This document shows, one piece after another, positions 1 to 6,004 of a DNA stretch of 35,523 bases. A program made the translations under genes and the position numbers. How positions within the stretch are numbered: position 1 is the first letter of the stretch; each line of letters starts with the position of its first letter. Origin of the DNA: a virus; IMG/VR virus record IMGVR_UViG_3300047469_000375, positions 1-35,523 of that record. One strand, given 5' to 3'. The notes beneath the pieces were generated by a model. The model ran no database searches and had not been told where the DNA came from. It was given only the letters and a program-made list of their open reading frames with translations.

Positions 1-276
1 TCAAACGACGTGTTTTAACCCGTTGAGTTGGTTGTGCTCTTTAACCGCGGCAAAGCGCTGCAGGTCGAGATAAGCCGCCAGGTCCGTCAGGTGTATGCCT
101 TTGGCAGATTTCTGGCTTCGTTCCAGGCGGGTGATCGGCAGCTTGATCTGACCACTCATCACCTTGCGCTGGAACATATCCGGCGTCAGGTGTGTGAAGT
201 AATCCCTGCAGACCAGCTCCAGCGAGATGATCGCCTGGCCGTCGTATTGGGCCATCAGGATAAAGGCCGTGTTCAT
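1..276 (-). CDS. PrtN-family (pyocin activator-like) transcriptional regulator
   Basis: The 91-aa product begins MNTAFILMAQYDGQ and contains CRDYFTHLTPD and RSQKSAKGIHLTDLAAYLD, which I recognise as the PrtN family. PrtN of P. aeruginosa activates pyocin genes during the SOS response; phage copies are small DNA-binding activators whose targets are usually unknown. The longer reading frame to 399 is rejected because ATG 276 has a good Shine-Dalgarno (GAGGGAG) and the family starts at MNTAF. It is the last early-operon gene visible, 10 bp after the preceding stop. In many Pseudomonas prophages this gene lies next to the integrase, which would fall left of this window; that is inference. Confidence 0.85.
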   Translation of the reverse strand: MNTAFILMAQYDGQAIISLELVCRDYFTHLTPDMFQRKVMSGQIKLPITRLERSQKSAKGIHLTDLAAYLDLQRFAAVKEHNQLNGLKHVV

Positions 277-286
277 GATGACTCCC

Positions 287-538
287 TCACATCTGAAACG
301 ATTGATTAACGAATGCCGGCAGAGCCTTATGGTCGGCTGGTTTCGCCCCATCACCCTGGAGCTCGCAAACGAACCGATGCCGCGTTCGGTTGGGCGCATT
401 CAGCGATTCGGTCAAGCCTGGCACGATAGCGGCGCATTGCTCGTAGGCATGAGGGCCGTTCCAGCTATCAGCCCTCACCACCTGGCAATCTGTACGGGTT
501 GCATCCGCGCATAGGTAAAGCAAAAGAAAGACAGTCAT
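287..538 (-). CDS. small possibly exported phage protein, unknown function
   Basis: This 83-aa protein starts with a short hydrophobic stretch (MTVFLLLYLCADA) and has several cysteines (including C11, C18, C35), which suggests a secreted or membrane-anchored product, although the N-terminus lacks a clear basic n-region. ATG 538 overlaps the stop of the preceding gene as ATGA and has a GAGGAA Shine-Dalgarno, so translation is probably coupled. I do not recognise the family. The longer frame to 754 is not used because its N-terminal part lies wholly inside the neighbouring gene. Confidence 0.65.
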   Translation of the reverse strand: MTVFLLLYLCADATRTDCQVVRADSWNGPHAYEQCAAIVPGLTESLNAPNRTRHRFVCELQGDGAKPADHKALPAFVNQSFQM

Positions 539-1161
539 GGTGCATTCCTCGCGCCGCAGTACGAACAGTCGTCGAAGCGCTGACGCTCGCTGAGAAAACG
601 GCCGCAGCCTTCGCAGTTGGTTAGGTTGCTGTATGTCCTTGTGCGCTGGATCTTGATCTTGGGCAACCGCAGGCCGGCAGCCCGGAGCGCCTGTTTGTGA
701 TCGAGCAACGAGGCCCGCACAACGGGGCGTGAACGGGCAGCAATGTAGCCGCAAGGCCAGAGGTCAAAGCCCTGCGACCAGTAGCTCAATGCATCCTCGC
801 TGCCGGGGTGAATTGCGCCTTCCAGATTGGCCGTCGGACCAGACCCTCCGAGCCAGACCAGATCGTTTCCATCCCAGTCACGTGCGTAGGCAACATAGAA
901 ACGGCCGTCCGTGTTGCGGTAGGCCTCAGCCTCGGAGCGGGTGAGATATTGGCAATCAACTCCGGTTTCTGATCGAGCCCGCGTGTAGCTCACGGGCAAT
1001 GGCAAATCGGTTTGTCTGCTCTCATACTGCTTCAATGCGTGTTCCCGCGTGAACTGCTCTGCCTCGTCGAGATTCGAGGTGTAGCCGCCACCGTTGCGCC
1101 AGAACATTGCCCGGCTGCCGACGTTACTGCGGCTGTCCTGCAAGAAGAAGAGGTCAGACAT
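535..1161 (-). CDS. phage protein with C-terminal zinc ribbon
   Basis: The 208-aa protein ends in a CEGCG...CSYCG pattern (two CxxC knuckles about 19 residues apart) within the last 35 residues, a likely zinc ribbon. The rest has no domain I recognise; it contains AYARDWDGNDLVWLGGSG, rich in aromatic and acidic residues. ATG 1161 is chosen over the TTG at 1167 because a perfect AGGAGG lies at 1168-1173, six bases upstream. The start overlaps the end of the methyltransferase gene by 8 bp, and the end overlaps the next small gene, so the three are translationally linked. Function unknown. Confidence 0.7.
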   Translation of the reverse strand: MSDLFFLQDSRSNVGSRAMFWRNGGGYTSNLDEAEQFTREHALKQYESRQTDLPLPVSYTRARSETGVDCQYLTRSEAEAYRNTDGRFYVAYARDWDGNDLVWLGGSGPTANLEGAIHPGSEDALSYWSQGFDLWPCGYIAARSRPVVRASLLDHKQALRAAGLRLPKIKIQRTRTYSNLTNCEGCGRFLSERQRFDDCSYCGARNAP

Positions 1162-3154
1162 GACCAACCTCCTGCTGAGCCACGCTCAGCGCAATCGCTA
1201 CCGGCTGCACCCAAATCGACACATTGCTGAGCATGAAAGTCTCTCCAGCCTCGGAGAGCAGCAGCGTCATGCCGAACACATCGGCCATCGCCGTTGCCGC
1301 CGCGCGCGGTACCGCGTTACCGATCCGCTCCCGGTGGTTGCCGTCGTTGACACCGTCCAGCAGGAAGAACGGCGCCTGTTCGATCTTTCGCACACGCTGC
1401 ATCACTTGGATTTCATGGGCGGTCTGCGGATCGGTTGACCAGTGATCCTCTGGATTAAACAGCGATTGCAGCGCGGCCAGCTCCAGCGTGGTGAAAGGGC
1501 GGTGCCAGGTGCCGTCGAGGCTGGTAATCATGCAGGTCAGCCGGTCGTTGGGCGCCGGCATGCGCTGGTCTGCAACCGACCACCGCCCGTTGTCGTGGCA
1601 GGCACTAGCTGAAACGGCGCCGGCTGGGTCTTTCCAGTCGACCACCCCGTAGTGCCCGCCAGTTAAGTAGGCGTCGCCCTTGGTGCGCGACATGCCCGGG
1701 CGCGGATCTGCGATCGATAAAGCGCCGCTGGCAACCTGTTGCGAGCCGGTCACGGTTTTTGCGCTGTCGCACCAGGACGTGATCCGCAGCTTTTGCGTGC
1801 TAGCGTTCGGGTGCCAGTTTTTGTAGGCGGGATCTGCCACGGCAAAAGCACCTTGCCCGGTGGTGCTGCCGGCGATGACGGTTCCGGCCGGTTTGCTGTA
1901 GTCGGTGACCAGGTACTTGCCGAACCCTTTGGACGGTTGTCGAGGGTCCGCTACGGCCTGCCCCCCGGAGGTTGGCTCGTGCCCAGCAGTGACAGTGCCG
2001 GCGGCTTGGTCGTTGTGCACAACGCGGAACACGTTGCTGTGGCGCTCGCCGCTCATGCGCGGATCTGCAACGCTGAACGTCCCCTGCCCAGGGCTTCGCT
2101 GACCGGTGACAACCCCGCAGTGGCGGTCATAGGGCAGAACGCCGTATTGGGTGTATTCGAATTTGCTGGTGGGCCGAGGGTCGGCTACCGAGAACTTGCC
2201 ATTAGTTGGGCTCGACCGACCGGCCACAGTGCCGGCGGTGTTATGCCATTCGTGCACACCGAGATAACCGGCGCGGTATTCCGGCACGATTACAAAGTCA
2301 CGCAGGTGTCCGTCCTCGATCGCGAACCGGCTCAGGCTGCGCCAATCCTTCCCAGCCTCGACCAAGGCCAGTCGTACCCACGTTTTCCACTGCAACGCCG
2401 GCACACGGTGCATTGGCCCTGCCTGATCGATATCGCCGGCTAATGGCATGCGACTCAGAACCTCGCCCACGGCGCGCAGGCTGCGCTTTTCCGGTTCGTA
2501 GAGGAACGCTGGCACTTTCTCGACGTGCCTGGCCACCAGCAAGAAACGCTTGCGGCTCTGTGCCAGACCACCGATTTCACCGCAGTCGTGGGTGGTCTCG
2601 GCCACGGCGTAGCCGTAGAAGCTGAGCAGTTTGTTGATCTGGTCCAGCAGGTGCCGGCCACGGGTAGCCAAACGCGGCACGTTTTCGAACACGATCAACG
2701 ATACCGGGTTGTGTTTCCAGGCTTCGCACATCAGCCATACACAACGCAACGTCAGCTCGTTGAGCGCTTGGTATTTCGGCGTCTGGCTCATCGTTTCGGA
2801 CAACAGGCCCGAGGCGCCCTTGCAGGGGCTGCTGATGAACACCGCGTCAGGATCTTCGTTGCCGGCGGCGCGGCGCAGATCCTCGGCGGTGGCCTCCGTC
2901 CAACCGGCAGGCGGGTGCTGGCCGTGGAAGGCGATGTACTGATTGAGGGTGAACAAGTCCATCAGCGTGCCAGGTACACCGGTCATCATTTGGAAGTCGC
3001 GCAAGCCGGCAGGATCGACATCGACCCCACCCAAGCAACGCCACTCGGCCTGAATAATGCCCAAGGCCGGCTTGGAGTCGCTGAAGCCGGCGGCGCCGCT
3101 GCCGAGGCCACAGCACATATGAAAGTGTTTAAGGGTACGTTTTTGTATTTGCAT
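1154..3154 (-). CDS. phage cytosine-5 DNA methyltransferase with repeated recognition region
   Basis: The 666-aa protein has the cytosine-5 methyltransferase motifs in order: SAM-binding CCGLGSGAAGF (about 14-24), VDVDP (44-48), catalytic SSPCKG (cysteine 111), FENVP (156-160), QSRKRF (199-204) and the C-terminal IGNAVP (611-616). It should transfer a methyl group from S-adenosylmethionine to C5 of cytosine in phage DNA, probably protecting it from host restriction. Between motif VIII and the C-terminal motif, where target recognition normally resides, six copies of a roughly 30-residue unit ending in S/A-VADPR occupy residues 297-531. ATG 3154 carries the shared AAAGGAGAAGCACC leader, and a longer frame upstream is rejected. 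Specificity cannot be read from sequence. Confidence 0.92.
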   Translation of the reverse strand: MQIQKRTLKHFHMCCGLGSGAAGFSDSKPALGIIQAEWRCLGGVDVDPAGLRDFQMMTGVPGTLMDLFTLNQYIAFHGQHPPAGWTEATAEDLRRAAGNEDPDAVFISSPCKGASGLLSETMSQTPKYQALNELTLRCVWLMCEAWKHNPVSLIVFENVPRLATRGRHLLDQINKLLSFYGYAVAETTHDCGEIGGLAQSRKRFLLVARHVEKVPAFLYEPEKRSLRAVGEVLSRMPLAGDIDQAGPMHRVPALQWKTWVRLALVEAGKDWRSLSRFAIEDGHLRDFVIVPEYRAGYLGVHEWHNTAGTVAGRSSPTNGKFSVADPRPTSKFEYTQYGVLPYDRHCGVVTGQRSPGQGTFSVADPRMSGERHSNVFRVVHNDQAAGTVTAGHEPTSGGQAVADPRQPSKGFGKYLVTDYSKPAGTVIAGSTTGQGAFAVADPAYKNWHPNASTQKLRITSWCDSAKTVTGSQQVASGALSIADPRPGMSRTKGDAYLTGGHYGVVDWKDPAGAVSASACHDNGRWSVADQRMPAPNDRLTCMITSLDGTWHRPFTTLELAALQSLFNPEDHWSTDPQTAHEIQVMQRVRKIEQAPFFLLDGVNDGNHRERIGNAVPRAAATAMADVFGMTLLLSEAGETFMLSNVSIWVQPVAIALSVAQQEVGHV
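1562..2266 (-). repeat. six-copy degenerate repeat inside the methyltransferase
   Basis: Residues 297-531 of the methyltransferase contain six related units with a period of about 40 residues. Their starts are YLGVHEW, YGVLPYD, FRVVHND, YLVTDYS, LRITSWC and YGVVDWK. Each has an A/G-x-V-x-G segment and ends in SVADPR or a close variant (AVADPR, AVADPA, SIADPR, SVADQR). The copies are diverged in DNA, so this is an old protein-level repeat rather than a recent expansion. Confidence 0.85.
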
Positions 3155-3195
3155 GGTGCTTCTCCTTTGAGGCGATAGGGGAGTTGCAGCTCCCC
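3155..3195 (-). promoter_or_regulatory. leader hairpin A plus shared ribosome binding site (methyltransferase)
   Basis: In mRNA sense a hairpin GGGGAG-CTGCAA-CTCCCC (3178-3195) is followed after 9 bases by AAAGGAGAAGCACC and the ATG of the methyltransferase. The loop and the 14-base ribosome-binding segment recur identically before the genes starting at 4658 and 5095, while the stems differ in sequence. Confidence 0.75.
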
Positions 3196-3216
3196 GTGGT
3201 TCGCCCGTTTTCCTAT

Positions 3217-3432
3217 TCAGCGTGCGTATCGACGCGGTTTGTTCTTTCTGGCCTCGGCCAGCGCCGCCATCAGCTCGGCCCACTCGATCGATTTGCGTTG
3301 CTGCCGGACGCGGCTGCACGCTTGGTGTTTTCGGGTGGAACGTGCTTTGCCGCAGATGTCGCAGCAGCTTGGCAAGTCGAGACGCTTGGTCGCAATGGCC
3401 GGGCGGATGCGGCAGGTGTTGGAGTTAGTCAC
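3217..3432 (-). CDS. small cysteine-containing phage protein, possible zinc finger
   Basis: A basic 71-aa protein. It has CCDICG near the middle with further cysteines on both sides (C7 and a later KHQAC), so a zinc-binding knuckle is possible, followed by a charged helix (IEWAELMAALAEARKNK). I place the start at GTG 3432, because it has GGAAGG upstream and gives an 8-bp overlap with the preceding gene; the frame can extend to 3480 only by running deeper into that gene. Family not recognised. Its place among early replication-operon genes suggests a nucleic-acid role, but this is inference. Confidence 0.6.
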   Translation of the reverse strand: MTNSNTCRIRPAIATKRLDLPSCCDICGKARSTRKHQACSRVRQQRKSIEWAELMAALAEARKNKPRRYAR

Positions 3433-3793
3433 TGACCACCTTCCGTGTTGCAGGGGTGATGGATGTGATTTCGGCTCCAATGAGCATGTCTTTCAACCAG
3501 CCTTCGCCCCGAAGTCGGTCACCACCGTCATCCTCGCCACACTCCAGTGTCGAATCAGGTGCGGAGGGGTCGGCCATTTGAATTACGGCATAGGTGTCAT
3601 CGCTTAACCTGATAGAACGCTGCTCCAGCTGACCGTAGGCAATGCCAACGGCGCAATCAATCACGATCAAGCCAGTGCAGTTACCGCCTACCTCAACCTG
3701 CATTTCTGCCCTATATCTCCAAAGCCCGAAGGTGAGACGCACTGCCTGCTTCGCCATTCGTCCTGAGCAGGTCAGGTTTGGGTCGTAGTTCAT
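3425..3793 (-). CDS. conserved phage early protein (DUF5406-like)
   Basis: The 122-aa protein begins MNYDPNLTCSG and carries VRLTFGLWRYRAEMQVEVGG followed by NCTGLIVIDCAVG. From memory this resembles the DUF5406 family of phage and bacterial proteins of unknown function; I hold that loosely. The C-terminal half is acidic (LECGEDDGGDRLRGEG). ATG 3793 overlaps the upstream stop as ATGA and has GGGAG eight bases away. No catalytic motif is visible. Confidence 0.65.
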   Translation of the reverse strand: MNYDPNLTCSGRMAKQAVRLTFGLWRYRAEMQVEVGGNCTGLIVIDCAVGIAYGQLEQRSIRLSDDTYAVIQMADPSAPDSTLECGEDDGGDRLRGEGWLKDMLIGAEITSITPATRKVVSD

Positions 3794-4392
3794 GCTTTAA
3801 CTCCCGAAGTCGACGAGAGCTTCTGTTGGCGGGCAGTTTCGTACTCGCTGGACAGGATCTCGACCGCGCCGTCGATCCAGCCGCTGGTCGGCTCCCCTGC
3901 TGCGATGTTGGCCTGGTGCTCGACTTTGTTGATTTGAAAGCCCAGGTAGAAGTAAGCGGTGCCGTTCAACTCGAACTTGATCCCGCCCGACAGCATCAGG
4001 TTGCCGGTGTTCACCCCGAGCCGGTCCCAGTAGTCATGGGAGTCCAGACGCGGAGGGCAGTTATCTCGCCAAAGTGTCAGAAGACGTTCATGTTCGGCAT
4101 GAATAGCCGCGCGTTCCTTCTTTGGTGTGCCTTTGGCCGGTGTTGCTGCATTGCGCAGCGTTCGATAGCCATATTCGTCAGGGCGGCGCCAGTGCATGTC
4201 GAGTTCACGGCTGGTGCTGAGCTTTACACCGCCAGCGAAATAGTCGGTGATGCTGTGCATGGGCGCGATATCACCGCCGAAGAGTCGGCCAAGGGTAACC
4301 ATGCCTGCTTTCAAGGCATCTTTTTGTGAGTAAAACTCGCGAACGATGGCCACGGTTGCCGGTGCCGTGGATTTGTAGAAGTAGTCGGCCAT
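3790..4392 (-). CDS. hypothetical phage early protein
   Basis: A 200-aa soluble protein starting MADYFYKSTAPATVAIVREF. It includes a basic segment (AKGTPKKERAAIHAEHERL) and a C-terminal region with FELNGTAYFYLGFQINK. No known domain is recognised. Two ATGs are possible: 4398 lies only two bases after GGGGAG, so 4392, about eight bases away, is preferred. The start region overlaps or abuts the stop of the 87-aa gene upstream, and the end overlaps the next gene by ATGA, so it is part of the leftward operon. Confidence 0.6.
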   Translation of the reverse strand: MADYFYKSTAPATVAIVREFYSQKDALKAGMVTLGRLFGGDIAPMHSITDYFAGGVKLSTSRELDMHWRRPDEYGYRTLRNAATPAKGTPKKERAAIHAEHERLLTLWRDNCPPRLDSHDYWDRLGVNTGNLMLSGGIKFELNGTAYFYLGFQINKVEHQANIAAGEPTSGWIDGAVEILSSEYETARQQKLSSTSGVKA

Positions 4393-4394
4393 GA

Positions 4395-4658
4395 TCATTT
4401 CTCCCCTGCCAGCATGCGGGTCAGCGCGTTGGGTTGGCCTTCCGGCGTCAGTTTGTTGAGCGGTTGAGTGATGTGGCGACCGTTGCCAACACGCACGGTT
4501 GCAACCTGGCCATCAATCGCAGTGATTGTTTCTTTCCGAGCGCTAAAGCCGTAGCCACGGCCCTCGGCCTTGATTTGCAGGTAGCTGACCCGATCTCCGA
4601 TAGCGAGTGGGTTCGTGGTAGCCTCTTCGGTACCGCCTTTGGGTTGATTCACTTGCAT
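4395..4658 (-). CDS. small hypothetical phage early protein
   Basis: An 87-aa protein with an apparent beta-rich core (GDRVSYLQIKAEGRGYGFSA then VATVRVGNGRHITQPLNKL), resembling a small SH3-like or KOW-like barrel by pattern only. The N-terminal 20 residues are polar and probably disordered. It is preceded by hairpin B and the shared AAAGGAGAAGCACC ribosome binding site, so the start at 4658 is secure. Function unknown. Confidence 0.65.
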   Translation of the reverse strand: MQVNQPKGGTEEATTNPLAIGDRVSYLQIKAEGRGYGFSARKETITAIDGQVATVRVGNGRHITQPLNKLTPEGQPNALTRMLAGEK

Positions 4659-4711
4659 GGTGCTTCTCCTTTGGGGTGGTCGGTGTCGAGGGGTTGCAGC
4701 CCCTCGGCACC
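4659..4711 (-). promoter_or_regulatory. leader hairpin B plus shared ribosome binding site
   Basis: A long hairpin at 4682-4711 has a 12-bp stem (one G-T pair) and the loop CTGCAA in mRNA sense, the same loop as hairpins A and C. Nine bases separate it from AAAGGAGAAGCACC and the ATG at 4658. No T-run follows, so it is not a standard intrinsic terminator. Confidence 0.78.
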
Positions 4712-4735
4712 ACTTCTTTTCCGACCTGGTCGGTG

Positions 4736-5095
4736 TCAGCTGAGGCGGTATTGCTTGCCGCTCTCGATCACATAAAAATTCACATCGCTCAGTCGATACA
4801 CACCACCTGGGCCACCATGTACGACGAAGTTTTCGTAGGGCGCCTCGCCGACTCGCACCGGAAACAACTTGTCTGTCTGGTGGGCGTAATCGCTGGATTT
4901 CTTAATGTGCGCAAAGAGCTGCTGCCCTGATAGTTGACAGCCGTGAGGGCCATGAGCGGCTTCGAATCCCAGCCATGCATTGCGGGATTCCATATTCAGA
5001 AAGCCGTCATGATTGGAGCTGAGGTCATATCCGCGTGGCGTAGCCCACTCCTGAAATGCCAACTGCAGATTGAGGTTGTCGATTGTGTCTTGCAT
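4736..5095 (-). CDS. hypothetical phage early protein
   Basis: A 119-aa protein beginning MQDTIDNLNLQLAFQEWATP, with LNMESRNAWLGFEAAHG and a C-terminal VVHGGPGGVYRLSDVNFYVI. Short W/F-rich modules of this kind are common in Pseudomonas phage early regions, but I know no assigned function. The start at 5095 carries the shared leader (hairpin C plus AAAGGAGAAGCACC). Its stop is followed by hairpin B. Confidence 0.65.
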   Translation of the reverse strand: MQDTIDNLNLQLAFQEWATPRGYDLSSNHDGFLNMESRNAWLGFEAAHGPHGCQLSGQQLFAHIKKSSDYAHQTDKLFPVRVGEAPYENFVVHGGPGGVYRLSDVNFYVIESGKQYRLS

Positions 5096-5137
5096 GGTGC
5101 TTCTCCTTTGGGGCTCCGACGTTGCAGCGTCTGGAGC
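5096..5137 (-). promoter_or_regulatory. leader hairpin C plus shared ribosome binding site
   Basis: A hairpin at 5113-5137 has a nine-pair stem with one bulged base and again the CTGCAA loop in mRNA sense. It is followed after three bases by AAAGGAGAAGCACC and the ATG at 5095. Stem sequence differs from A and B while pairing is kept. Confidence 0.75.
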
Positions 5138-5153
5138 AACTTCCGAGCGAGGA

Positions 5154-5978
5154 TCAGTAGGGAATGAACTCCGGGCACACGCAGTACTCGACCTCGCTCA
5201 AGGCTTGCTCGCGTTGTTCATGACTGAGGTTGAGTAACAAGCTGAGCGCATCGATCAGTGCTTTCAGTTGCCCACCGTTTCTCGCTGCTCGCGGGCTGAG
5301 CTGATCGGCGTGCTGTTCGAGAAGGGAGGCGGTATAGACAGGTGCGAGTTTGTTGACAGTGCTGAGCAGTTGTTCAGCTTGTTCATCTACAGCGATGCCG
5401 AAAGCACTGGCTTGCTCGGCGGCAAGTTCTTCCAGAGCCAATGCATGCGGATGTTTTTCTGCTGACGGCGCAGCCAAGCGAACCAGCGCGATTCGGGTCC
5501 TCACTGCGTCGTTGCATTCGATGGGTTGGTTGCTAGTGATAATCACCGCGCCATGGAATTGAATGGGTTCCACTTCATTGGCTTGGCGGTAAATAGTTGC
5601 GCCGTTGTTGTACAACCCCTTCAACTCGTCCCAGTCGAACGCACTTTCTTCTCCGGTAGGCATCGACTCGAAAATCACGACGCTTTTACGTTCGCCGGCA
5701 TTGGCGATTGTTCGCAGAAGCCCAGCCCGAGTTGCGTTTTCAGGGGCACACGCCGTAAACGTTGCTTTGCCAAGCAATTTTCCCAGATAGCTCTGCAAGG
5801 AAGACTTGCCGTAACCAGCACCACCGGTGATGTGTAGAAATGGGAAGCCCCACTGTTCAGTGCGAATTCCTTCAGCGAGTTTTGCACCGAGCGACCAAGC
5901 CATTATCACGACGCCTTCGGCGCCAAACGCGGCATGGAAGTCATCAAAGCGAATCGCGGTTTTCAGTTCGTTTTGCAT
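5154..5978 (-). CDS. stand-alone P-loop ATPase paralogous to the adjacent primase-helicase
   Basis: The 274-aa protein has a Walker A motif GGAGYGKSS (52-60), a VVIFES strand, FDWDELKGLYN and VIITSNQP. Segment by segment it parallels residues 540-700 of the neighbouring 909-aa protein (GEAGSGKTT, VVLIES, FDWDELKTAYN, LLIAQNNP), so the two are paralogues. It is probably an ATP-driven helicase or helicase-associated ATPase in phage replication and lacks the zinc finger and Toprim domain. ATG 5978 has AAGGAG nine bases upstream; a longer frame to 6647 merely antiparallels and overlaps the primase gene and is rejected. It may form mixed rings with the larger protein, which is inference. Confidence 0.8.
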   Translation of the reverse strand: MQNELKTAIRFDDFHAAFGAEGVVIMAWSLGAKLAEGIRTEQWGFPFLHITGGAGYGKSSLQSYLGKLLGKATFTACAPENATRAGLLRTIANAGERKSVVIFESMPTGEESAFDWDELKGLYNNGATIYRQANEVEPIQFHGAVIITSNQPIECNDAVRTRIALVRLAAPSAEKHPHALALEELAAEQASAFGIAVDEQAEQLLSTVNKLAPVYTASLLEQHADQLSPRAARNGGQLKALIDALSLLLNLSHEQREQALSEVEYCVCPEFIPY

Positions 5979-6004
5979 GGTATTGCTCCTTGTAGTTACT
6001 GCGG

